A stretch of 13,831 nt of DNA from JBECKR01 sp040235415. Its GTDB lineage: Bacteria; Acidobacteriota; Polarisedimenticolia; Polarisedimenticolales; Polarisedimenticolaceae. The position numbers were made by a program, and so were the translations under genes. Location: assembly GCA_040235415.1 (NCBI GenBank), contig JBECKR010000187.1:1-13831 (forward strand), given 5' to 3'. Positions 8,299 to 13,831 of the stretch are shown here, one piece after another. A model generated the notes under the pieces. It was not told where the DNA came from. It saw only the letters and a list, made by a program, of their open reading frames with translations, and made no database searches. The stretch's first letter is position 1. Each line of letters opens with the position of its first letter.

Positions 8299-8981
8299 GT
8301 CTCGACCTCGCCGCTGCGGCGATCGTCTTCGTCGAGCTCGAGCCGGACCGCTTCCGGAAGCTCCGCGAGGATCCTCCGGATCTTCGAAAGAGGATGCCGC
8401 GGGAATCGCGCGTCGAAGCATGCGTCGTCCGACAGGAAGCAGAGCGCGCTCCGGTCGACTCCACGGTAATCCGGGTCGTAGGGGTCCCTCGCCCACGAGC
8501 GCTCGAACTCCTCGATCGTCAGGCTGCTCGTGTTCGCGAGCTCGACGGCCACGACCGCCTCGCGGACTCCCGTCGTTCCGCGCTCGGTGCAGATTGCCAT
8601 CCAGGCCTGGGGAAACTCGTGAAAGGGCGCGAGCAGCATCGCGGTATACGAGTACCCGGAGCCCAGGCGACGCTTGTAAATCAGGCTCGCCGTGGCGCCC
8701 AGCATTCCGATTTCGACGTTCGCCTCGATCAGACCGGCTCCATGGGCCTCGGCGAGCTCGCGAGACCACGCCCGGACCTCGGCCTCGTCGGTGACGTCCC
8801 GCAGGGTGCGGGCCACATCGAAGGATGCGACCGTGATGACGTCGTCCTCCGCGTCTCTCCATCCCCGCAGACCTTCGGGCGGCGAGCCCTCGACCCATCC
8901 CGGCAACTCGAGCGCGATCGAACGGAACAGAGTTTCGCGCGAAACGCCGACGAGACTCCTCCAGAGCCGCCGCCATCGCAC
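8295..8981 (-). CDS. Uncharacterised soluble protein with DPYDPxY and FPxHPLxKIR motifs
   Basis: This 228-residue protein starts at GTG 8981, one base after the ABM-fold gene stops, with GGAGG 10 bases upstream. I see no signal peptide or membrane helix. The middle (85-150) alternates strands, for example LIEANVEIGML and AVVAVELA. The C-terminal third contains two motif-like segments: WARDPYDPDYRG (163-174) and FDARFPRHPLSKIRRIL (189-205), which read as conserved and may bind a partner or ligand. I recall similar FPxHPL(S)xxR endings in uncharacterised high-GC bacterial proteins, but cannot name a family. Codon choice is the same GC-rich type as its neighbours, which supports a genuine gene. 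Its function is unknown; co-translation with a secreted protein hints at a shared process. Confidence 0.8.
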   Translation of the reverse strand: MRWRRLWRSLVGVSRETLFRSIALELPGWVEGSPPEGLRGWRDAEDDVITVASFDVARTLRDVTDEAEVRAWSRELAEAHGAGLIEANVEIGMLGATASLIYKRRLGSGYSYTAMLLAPFHEFPQAWMAICTERGTTGVREAVVAVELANTSSLTIEEFERSWARDPYDPDYRGVDRSALCFLSDDACFDARFPRHPLSKIRRILAELPEAVRLELDEDDRRSGEVET

Positions 8982-8982
8982 G

Positions 8983-9300
8983 TCAGCCCGCCCTCCCCTT
9001 CCGCACCTCGTAGTGCGCCGAGCGCGCGTCGAAGCGCTTCAGGACCTTCCGGGCCGCGGGCGGGACGACCGCGACCTCGTGGTCCTCGCCCGCGAACGCG
9101 CGGACGGCGTCGAGCCCGTCGAACCACATCATCGTGACGAACTCGACCTCGTCGCCGGTCGCGCGCCGCAGGAGCTCGATCCCGCGGTAGCCCGGGATCG
9201 CCCGGCCCTCGATGCCCTCGAAGATCTCGGTGCGGAGCAGGCGCTCGTAGGCGTCGGCGTTGCCCGGAGTCGTCCAACCGTGCCAGACGCGGCAGATCAT
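8983..9300 (-). CDS. ABM-fold (antibiotic biosynthesis monooxygenase-like) protein
   Basis: This encodes 105 residues from ATG 9300, overlapping the upstream stop as ATGA, with GGAG 6 bases before the start. Features of the dimeric alpha+beta-barrel (ABM) fold are visible: an N-terminal strand MICRVWHGW, then helix AYERLLRTEI, IPGYRGIELLRR, the strand EVEFVTMMWFDG and the helix LDAVRAF. Proteins of this fold act as small monooxygenases (quinol/anthrone type), heme-degrading enzymes or ligand-binding stress proteins. The catalytic set of the monooxygenases is not diagnostic at this length. The tail from about 80 on (ARKVLKRFDARSAHYEV) fits the family. It is a soluble cytoplasmic protein, likely coupled to the four-helix membrane protein. 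Confidence 0.85.
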   Translation of the reverse strand: MICRVWHGWTTPGNADAYERLLRTEIFEGIEGRAIPGYRGIELLRRATGDEVEFVTMMWFDGLDAVRAFAGEDHEVAVVPPAARKVLKRFDARSAHYEVRKGRAG

Positions 9301-9677
9301 GTCGGGCTCCTCCTCGTCAGGACGGGCCCTCCCGCGAGAATCCCCGTCGCGACGAACAGCAGGAAGTGCGGATTGAAGTCGCGGAGCACGAAGGTCGCGA
9401 CGCCGAACAGGAACCAGGCCGCCGCCACGACCCGCACGGTCGCGACGCCGGAGCGATCGCCGCGCCGGAGCCGCAGGCCGCAGAGCACGACGACGACGCC
9501 GAACGTCGCCATCGCGACGCTCCCGAAAGTCCAGCCGGCGGCGAGCGCGGCGGTCAGGTCCGCCGGGGCGCCCGTTTCGCCGAGCGCCGCCCGCATCGCA
9601 GGCCAGCCCGCGAACGCGTGCGCGAGAGAGCTCAGCAGCATGACGATGCCCGCCACGATGACGACGGTCGATCTCAT
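9297..9677 (-). CDS. Small four-helix membrane protein
   Basis: This 126-residue protein starts at ATG 9677; no strong Shine-Dalgarno is visible, only a weak GGGGC. Four hydrophobic segments lie at about 4-21, 41-66, 80-98 and 104-120, and the loop between the first two carries GWPAMRAALGETGAP. No conserved catalytic residues are obvious, and the C-terminus is basic (TRRSPT), consistent with a cytoplasmic end. I do not recognise a named family. It is 40 bp downstream of the cytochrome gene and overlaps the ABM-fold gene by four bases. It may be a membrane partner for the electron-transfer pair or the ABM-fold protein. Confidence 0.75.
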   Translation of the reverse strand: MRSTVVIVAGIVMLLSSLAHAFAGWPAMRAALGETGAPADLTAALAAGWTFGSVAMATFGVVVVLCGLRLRRGDRSGVATVRVVAAAWFLFGVATFVLRDFNPHFLLFVATGILAGGPVLTRRSPT

Positions 9678-9717
9678 CGGACGCCCCGGTCGCGGAACCC
9701 GGCGAGTATACGCTCGC

Positions 9718-10734
9718 TCACTGCCGCGGCGGGTACTCCGCGAGGTAGAAGTACGCCGCGGCGACCTCGTCGTCCGTGAGGTACGGCAACGCCGGCATCC
9801 GCGGGCCTCCCATCATCGCCATCATGCCGGAGGAGCCCTCGGCGACCTGGCGCTCGACGGCGTCGAGCGCCTGCTCGCGCGGGAAGCTCGCGAGCGACGG
9901 GATCGTGCCCGACATCATCGACATGTGCCCGCTTCCGGGCCCGGTGGCGTCGTGGCAGACGTGGCAGGTGCCCTTGACGAGGTGCTCGCCGACGCGCGCC
10001 GCCGACTCCGTGACCTCGCCCTCGCCCGCGTCCGCGGGCGCGACCCCCGCGAGCCGGCGCAGGTAGGCCAGGAGCGCGTCGACCTCCGGGTCGTCGAGGT
10101 GCGCGAACGGCGGCATCCTCTTGCCCCCTTCGCGCAGGCGCTTTCGGATCGTGGCCTCCCCCTCCGCCGCGAGCTTCGCGGCCATGCCCGCGGGGAGGGA
10201 ACGGTTCATCGCCTTCATGCGGGCGTCGATCCCCTCGACGGTCGACGCGCGGACCGGGTCGATCAGGGACTTGATCTCCGGGGGGGCGCCCTCGCCGCGC
10301 GGCCCGTGGCACGAGCGGCAGTCGAGGCGATAGAGGTCCTCGCCGGTCATCGTGAACGGCTCGGACAGGATCTCTCGCGCGCGCTCGCGGTCGGTCCGGA
10401 CGGAGGAGAGGTAGCGGCGCATCATGCCGCCCATCCCCATGCCGCCGCGCATGCCGGCGCCGCCGGCCTCCCCGGCCGTCGCGTCCGCGATCTCGGGCTC
10501 GCGCCCGGCGGAGGCCGGCGGGCCGCTCTCGCCGCCCATCTCTCCCATGCGGGTCTCGGAGACCTCGAGCCCGAGGTGGCGCAGCCAGCTCGGGCCTGCG
10601 ACCGGGGTGACCGGCTCGCCGGACGGAGACCGCTCCGGCGGAAGGGGCGGCGCCTCCGCCGGGCCGGCGCAGGCCAGCAGTGCCGCGACCGACAGGCCGA
10701 TCAGGACTCCGTCGCGGGTGCGTTTCCGGGTCAT
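9718..10734 (-). CDS. Diheme cytochrome c lipoprotein with Met-rich segments
   Basis: This 338-residue protein starts at ATG 10734 with GAGG 5 bases upstream, 7 bp after the cupredoxin stop. It has a lipoprotein signal peptide with lipobox LLAC and lipidated Cys22, so it is anchored in the periplasmic face of a membrane. There are two c-type heme sites, CRSCH (139-143) and CHVCH (257-261). Candidate axial Met ligands are Met207 (KRMPPF) and Met313 (RMPALPYL), each in the normal C-terminal position of a class I domain. Unusually, Met-rich runs lie before domain 1 (95-105) and within domain 2 (271-274, 304-308), together with MGEMGGESG-type segments; such runs often bind Cu(I). A role as electron acceptor for the cupredoxin, or in periplasmic copper handling, is inferred. 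The tandem domains suggest diheme transfer to a terminal oxidase. Confidence 0.93.
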   Translation of the reverse strand: MTRKRTRDGVLIGLSVAALLACAGPAEAPPLPPERSPSGEPVTPVAGPSWLRHLGLEVSETRMGEMGGESGPPASAGREPEIADATAGEAGGAGMRGGMGMGGMMRRYLSSVRTDRERAREILSEPFTMTGEDLYRLDCRSCHGPRGEGAPPEIKSLIDPVRASTVEGIDARMKAMNRSLPAGMAAKLAAEGEATIRKRLREGGKRMPPFAHLDDPEVDALLAYLRRLAGVAPADAGEGEVTESAARVGEHLVKGTCHVCHDATGPGSGHMSMMSGTIPSLASFPREQALDAVERQVAEGSSGMMAMMGGPRMPALPYLTDDEVAAAYFYLAEYPPRQ

Positions 10735-10741
10735 GGTCGCC

Positions 10742-11353
10742 TCACCTCCGCAGCGCGAAGTCGGCCGTCGCCGTGCCGCCGGCCGCGACCGTCACGGTCT
10801 GCTCCTGCGCCTTCAGGTCCGGGTTCCAGACCGCGATCTTCCAGGTCCCCGGCGGAATGTCGGCGATGGCGTAGGTTCCGTCCGCACCGACGACGGCGGA
10901 GTACGGGTTCTGGCCCACGAAGACGTAGGCGGACATCTCGGGGTGCAGGCTGCACAGCTGGGTGTACACCCCGGCGGCGTCGAAGGTGTGCGAGCGCGTC
11001 TCCCCCGGCGGGAACGTCCCGAGGTCGTAGCCGCCGCCGTCCGGCGAGAACACGTTGTGCGCGACGCTGTCGTGGTTCATGAACTCGACGGTGTCGCCCT
11101 TCGTGATCGCGAGGACGTGCGGCACGAACGTCATGCCGCGCTGGTCCATCTTGAAGGTCCGGGGCGCGTGGGCGCCCGGGACGTCGACGAGGTGCACGAC
11201 CGTTTCCTGCAGGTATCTCTGCGAGGGCGCGGTGACCCGGCCGTGGATCGCGCCGTCGTCCGCGACCGCGGGGCCCGTCGCGCCTGCGAGGAACGCCGCG
11301 AGCGCGACGGCGAGATTCGTGGCCAGCCTTCCCGCTCGGCGACCGGTCGTCAT
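10742..11353 (-). CDS. Periplasmic plastocyanin-like cupredoxin
   Basis: This 203-residue protein starts at ATG 11353, with GGAGG 7 bases upstream. Residues 1-31 form a signal peptide with RRAGR before the hydrophobic core; no RRxFLK consensus is present, so Sec export is more likely than Tat. The cupredoxin domain (about 35-147) has all four type-1 copper ligands: His99, then Cys134, His137 and Met140 in the LCSLHPEM loop. The C-terminal part (150-201, with GADGTYAIADIPPGTWKIAV) resembles a carboxypeptidase-regulatory-like beta domain, common in periplasmic proteins. Cupredoxins shuttle single electrons. The next gene, co-oriented and 7 bp away, is a diheme cytochrome c, so the two very likely form a redox pair. 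The gene is first in the cluster, transcribed from the divergent region. Confidence 0.93.
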   Translation of the reverse strand: MTTGRRAGRLATNLAVALAAFLAGATGPAVADDGAIHGRVTAPSQRYLQETVVHLVDVPGAHAPRTFKMDQRGMTFVPHVLAITKGDTVEFMNHDSVAHNVFSPDGGGYDLGTFPPGETRSHTFDAAGVYTQLCSLHPEMSAYVFVGQNPYSAVVGADGTYAIADIPPGTWKIAVWNPDLKAQEQTVTVAAGGTATADFALRR

Positions 11354-11447
11354 GAGTCGTCCTCCGGTCCCCTCCACGAACGTAGCACGTCGACGGCGGC
11401 CGGCGTCGGGAGCGCCCCGAATCGTGCTAGCGTTCCCCCGCGGTCGA

Positions 11448-11465
11448 AACCCGGCCTGCCGGGTT
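11448..11465. repeat. 18-bp palindrome AACCCGGC-CT-GCCGGGTT
   Basis: Two perfect 8-bp arms (11448-11455 and 11458-11465) around a CT centre. It lies between the candidate plus-strand -10 and the SDR start, so it would be in the transcribed leader, as a hairpin or as a DNA operator for a dimeric regulator. Confidence 0.4.
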
Positions 11466-11475
11466 CCGTATCGAT

Positions 11476-11489
11476 CCGTCCCTGGACGG
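11476..11489. repeat. 14-bp palindrome CCGTCC-CT-GGACGG
   Basis: Two perfect 6-bp arms (11476-11481 and 11484-11489) around the same CT centre as the palindrome starting at 11448. A G-rich tract follows, then GGAG, the Shine-Dalgarno of the SDR gene, 8 bases before ATG 11515. Confidence 0.4.
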
Positions 11490-11514
11490 GGGGAGAAGAC
11501 GCGGAGACGACGCC

Positions 11515-12684
11515 ATGACGACGACACGACGCACGTTCCTCCAGACCACGGCCGCGGTCGGCGGCGCCCTCGGAGCGGGACTCCTGGCCCGCGCCGCGAT
11601 GGCGTCCCCGTCGGAGACCGCATCCTCGGGCGGCGGCGGCAAGATGAGAATCCTCGTGCTCGGCGGCACCGGGTTGATCGGGCCGCACCTCGTGCGCTAC
11701 GCGGTCGCCCGCGGACACGCGGTGTCGACGTTCACGCGCGGCAAGACCGAGGCCGACCTGCCGGCGGGCGTCGAGCGTCTCGTCGGCGACCGCGCGGACA
11801 ATCTCGAGGCGCTGAAGGGCAAGACCTGGGACGTCGTCATCGACGACTCGTCCTCGATCCCGGCGTGGACGCGGGCGACCGCCGAGCTCCTCAAGGACTC
11901 GGTCGGGCGCTACCTGTTCACGTCGTCGATCTCGGTGTACGCCGACGTCTCGAAACCGGGCGTCGACGAGAACGGCAAGCTCGCGGAGATCTCCGAGGAG
12001 GAGGCCTACGAGGTCTCCGACGTCAAGCAGGTCCTTCCGCACTACGGCGCGCTCAAGGTCAAGTGCGAGGAGGCCGCCCGGCGCGTGTTCGGCGACCGCG
12101 CCATCGTGGTCCGCCCGGGCCTCATCGTCGGGCCGTACGACCGCAGCGACCGCTTCACGTACTGGCCGGTGCGGATCGCGCGCGGCGGCGAGGTCCTCGC
12201 CCCCGGCACGCCCGAGGACCCGGTGCAGTTCATCGACGTCCGCGACCTCGCGGAGTGGTACGTCCGCCTGCTCGACGCGGACGGCCGCGGGACGTACAAC
12301 GCCACCGGGCCGTACGCGCCGCTCGGGATGGCGGAGATGCTCTACGGCATCCGCGCGGTAACCACGAAGGACTGCGACTGGACCTGGGTCGACGCGGATT
12401 TCCTCGAGAAGCAGGAGCCGCCGGTGCAGGCGTGGTCGGAGATGACGGTGTGGGTGCCGCCGACCGGGGAGTACGCCGGGTTCGCGCAGATCGACGTCTC
12501 CCGCGCGGTCGGGCACGGCCTGACGTTCCGGCCGCTCGCCGATACCGCGCGCGACACGCTCGCCTGGTTCGAGTCGCTTCCCGACGAACGCCGGTCGAAG
12601 ATGCGGGCCGGGCTGCCGGCCGATCGCGAGCGCGAGGTCCTCGCCGCCTGGCACGCGCGCGGGGCGAAGCCCGCGGCGTCGTGA
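11515..12684 (+). CDS. Tat-exported NAD-dependent epimerase/dehydratase-like protein
   Basis: This 389-residue protein starts at ATG 11515, with GGAG 8 bases upstream. Residues 1-30 form a twin-arginine signal peptide: TTRRTFLQ at 3-10, a weakly hydrophobic core, and cleavage likely after AMA. A Gly/Ser linker (35-43) leads to an extended SDR fold with the nucleotide-binding GGTGLIG at 50-56. The active-site set SSIS (137-140) and Tyr177-x3-Lys181 is intact. The substrate is unclear; relatives include NDP-sugar epimerases and dehydratases and the chloroplast CSP41-type proteins. Such Tat-targeted members are known in Acidobacteria and Bacteroidetes. Nucleotide cofactors bound before export would explain the Tat route. 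It is coupled to the GST-like gene (GTGA overlap). Confidence 0.93.
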   Translation: MTTTRRTFLQTTAAVGGALGAGLLARAAMASPSETASSGGGGKMRILVLGGTGLIGPHLVRYAVARGHAVSTFTRGKTEADLPAGVERLVGDRADNLEALKGKTWDVVIDDSSSIPAWTRATAELLKDSVGRYLFTSSISVYADVSKPGVDENGKLAEISEEEAYEVSDVKQVLPHYGALKVKCEEAARRVFGDRAIVVRPGLIVGPYDRSDRFTYWPVRIARGGEVLAPGTPEDPVQFIDVRDLAEWYVRLLDADGRGTYNATGPYAPLGMAEMLYGIRAVTTKDCDWTWVDADFLEKQEPPVQAWSEMTVWVPPTGEYAGFAQIDVSRAVGHGLTFRPLADTARDTLAWFESLPDERRSKMRAGLPADREREVLAAWHARGAKPAAS

Positions 12685-13448
12685 TCGTTCTGTACCAGTT
12701 TCCCGGCGGCGACGGGGTCTCCTCCGTCTCGCCGCCGTGCGTGCGGGTCGAGATGGCGCTGCGCCTGCTGGGCGTCGAGTACCGCCGGGTCGATCTCCGG
12801 ACCCGGCGGGCGGCCCGGCGTGTCAGCGTCACGACGCGCCTCCCGGTGCTCGAGATCGACGGCGAGCGCATCACGGACTCGATCGCGATCCTCGACACGC
12901 TGGAGCGGCGCTGGCCCCACGCCCCGTGGATACCGGGCGACCCCGCCGAGCGCGTCCGCGACCGTGCCTGGGAGCACTTCGCGAACGACCACGTGTACTT
13001 CATGGCGCACTACCTGAGATGGCTCTCGCCCGAGTACCGCGAGCGCTGGATCGACGTCCTGTTCGGGCGTGCGCCGGTGTGGGTGCGCGTCGCGGGGCGG
13101 TTCGTGCTGGTGCGCGACGCCGAGCGCCGCGCCGCCGCCTTCGGCACCGCGGGGCGCGATCCCGACGAGATCAAGGACCTCGTGCTGCGCGCGGTCGACA
13201 TGCTCGACGTCGCGATCGGCACCGGGCCGTTCCTCGAGGGGCGCGCGACGCCGGGGCGCGGCGACCTCGCGGCCGCTGCGACGCTGGTGCAGGTCGGCTT
13301 CCGGGGCACGCTGCCGGACCTCATGGAGCACGTCTTCGACCGCCCGCGACTGATCGCGCTGACGCGCGGAGTGCTCGCGGCCTGCCGTATGGAGTCGCCG
13401 CGCTGGCTCGGGCCCGCGCCGGACGCGACGCGCAGCGGAGCGGCCTGA
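12681..13448 (+). CDS. Metaxin/Fax-like glutathione S-transferase family protein
   Basis: This 255-residue protein starts at GTG 12681, overlapping the SDR stop as GTGA; no separate Shine-Dalgarno is needed. The N-terminal thioredoxin-like domain begins with SPPC (17-20) in the active-site turn, followed by VRVEMALRLLGVEY. The cis-Pro region RLPVLEI has Pro55, and DS at 66-67 contacts glutathione in the family. The C-terminal all-helical domain contains WEHFANDHVYFMAHYLRW and the GTGPFLEGRATPGRGDL helix. This layout matches the Fax/metaxin-like GSTs rather than classical theta or beta GSTs. Members are glutathione-binding but often have little conjugating activity. It is the second gene of a two-gene operon and is followed by the convergent HAD gene at a 22-bp gap. 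Confidence 0.88.
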   Translation: MIVLYQFPGGDGVSSVSPPCVRVEMALRLLGVEYRRVDLRTRRAARRVSVTTRLPVLEIDGERITDSIAILDTLERRWPHAPWIPGDPAERVRDRAWEHFANDHVYFMAHYLRWLSPEYRERWIDVLFGRAPVWVRVAGRFVLVRDAERRAAAFGTAGRDPDEIKDLVLRAVDMLDVAIGTGPFLEGRATPGRGDLAAAATLVQVGFRGTLPDLMEHVFDRPRLIALTRGVLAACRMESPRWLGPAPDATRSGAA

Positions 13449-13470
13449 CCTGCCCGCGGGCGCCGCCTCG

Positions 13471-13831
13471 TCAGGACGGACGGCGTGACCCGAGCACGAT
13501 CGTCTCGAGCTCGCCGAGCCCGCCGATCAGCCGATCGGCCGAGGCGAGGGCGCCCGGTGACGTGTTCGGGCTCCGCACCGCCCAGCAGGTCAGCCCCGCC
13601 GCCTTCGCCGCCTCGACGCCGTGCACCGAGTCCTCGACCACGACGACGGAATCCGGAGGAACCCCGAGCCGCTCCACCGTGAGGAGGTACACGTCCGGAG
13701 CCGGCTTCCGGTGCGCGACGTCCTCGAGCGTCGTGACGACGTCGAAGACGCCGTCGAGCCCGAACCTCGCGATGCAGCGCTCGACGTGCGCGCGGCCGGC
13801 GCTGGTCGCGAGCGCGACCGCGAGACCGGCC
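13471..13831 (-). CDS. HAD-superfamily hydrolase, subfamily IA (partial, 5' end off window)
   Basis: The frame is open from the right edge to the TGA at 13471, giving 119 C-terminal residues. HAD motif II is ALATSAGR (6-13), with the Ser/Thr for phosphate binding. Motif III Lys lies in HRKPAPDVY (40-48), and motif IV is VVVVEDSVHGVEAAKAAG (62-79) with the acidic pair Glu66-Asp67. The nucleophile DxD lies outside the window. The KPAPDVY and EDS-xxGxxAAxxAG pattern is typical of subfamily IA, especially beta-phosphoglucomutase- and phosphatase-like members. The substrate cannot be inferred. An internal GTG at 13692 also opens this frame, but it falls after motif III and would leave a non-functional fragment. 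It is convergent with the GST-like gene. Confidence 0.9.
   Translation of the reverse strand, partial: AGLAVALATSAGRAHVERCIARFGLDGVFDVVTTLEDVAHRKPAPDVYLLTVERLGVPPDSVVVVEDSVHGVEAAKAAGLTCWAVRSPNTSPGALASADRLIGGLGELETIVLGSRRPS

Larger units (their letters stand above)
11354..11514. promoter_or_regulatory. Divergent control region with paired inverted repeats
   Basis: This 161-bp region separates the nine-gene cluster from the SDR-GST operon. Near its ends are GAACGTAGCACG (11378-11389) and CGTGCTAGCGTTC (11423-11435), inverted copies differing by one inserted base. Each holds a TGCTA element facing outward that can be read as an extended -10 (TACGTT for the minus strand, plus-strand 11379-11384; TAGCGT for the plus strand, 11428-11433). 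No convincing -35 is visible for either. Two GC palindromes follow on the plus-strand leader side. The copper/heme genes suggest a metal- or redox-responsive regulator, but none is encoded nearby. Confidence 0.45.

Noticed and set aside
7441..8981. Slightly lower G+C in the two unknown genes, considered as a horizontal-transfer signal
   Set aside because: Hand counts on a few 60-base lines gave about 62-70% against 68-75% in neighbours; the difference is small and the genes are embedded by GTGA overlaps.
8692..11082. 796-codon open frame on the plus strand
   Set aside because: It lies antisense to six well-supported minus-strand genes, including the cytochrome and cupredoxin, and its translation is Arg/Ser/Pro/Ala-rich low complexity. 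This is a GC-rich artefact.
11350..12654. 434-codon minus-strand frame opposite the SDR gene
   Set aside because: Composition-driven antisense frame with no recognisable domain, against a clear plus-strand gene with Tat signal and SDR motifs.
11055..13448. 797-codon plus-strand frame across the cupredoxin, SDR and GST region
   Set aside because: Only the last 255 codons encode a recognisable protein (the GST-like gene from GTG 12681). The upstream part is out of frame with the SDR gene and low complexity.
13452..13461. Palindrome GCCCGCGGGC between the GST-like and HAD genes, considered as a bidirectional terminator
   Set aside because: No loop and no U-tract on either strand; such short GC palindromes are expected by chance at this base composition.

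Overview
This window is roughly 70% G+C chromosomal DNA that is almost fully coding, with 17 genes (two cut by the window ends) and no tRNA, rRNA, CRISPR array or transposase. Lipoprotein, twin-arginine and Sec-type signal peptides, a periplasmic cupredoxin and c-type cytochrome pair, and a Hanks-type Ser/Thr kinase next to an FHA protein suggest an aerobic, high-GC Gram-negative such as Acidobacteriota, Myxococcota, Eisenbacteria or Gemmatimonadota. The sequence alone does not settle the phylum. Many genes start with GTG or TTG, and stop/start overlaps (ATGA, GTGA, TTGA) are the rule.

Layout. At 1-660 (minus) is an NnrU/ICMT-like membrane methyltransferase, divergent from a FAD-dependent oxidoreductase (plus, to 1856). 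That gene converges on, and overlaps by 10 bp, a transmembrane Ser/Thr kinase that is co-transcribed with an upstream FHA-domain gene (3546-1847, minus). At 5285-3740 (minus) is a three-gene set: a SAM methyltransferase, a short ICMT-like membrane methyltransferase and a cupin.

From 11353 down to 5411 (minus) runs a tightly packed nine-gene cluster: cupredoxin, Met-rich diheme cytochrome c lipoprotein, four-helix membrane protein, ABM-fold protein, an uncharacterised 228-aa protein, an uncharacterised secreted protein, a membrane-anchored SAM methyltransferase, a small DUF6958-like protein and a two-domain SAM methyltransferase. The last seven overlap or lie within 1 bp of each other, so translational coupling is likely. 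Divergent from this cluster is a two-gene operon: a twin-arginine-signal NAD-dependent epimerase-like protein and a metaxin/Fax-like glutathione S-transferase (11515-13448, plus). A partial HAD hydrolase (minus) enters from the right edge.

The least explained part is the nine-gene cluster. It joins a copper/heme periplasmic electron-transfer pair to several small unknown proteins and methyltransferases. The divergent region at 11354-11514 carries an unusual set of inverted repeats. No known defence, secondary-metabolite or mobile system is evident, and the idea that the nine genes form one functional system is inference.
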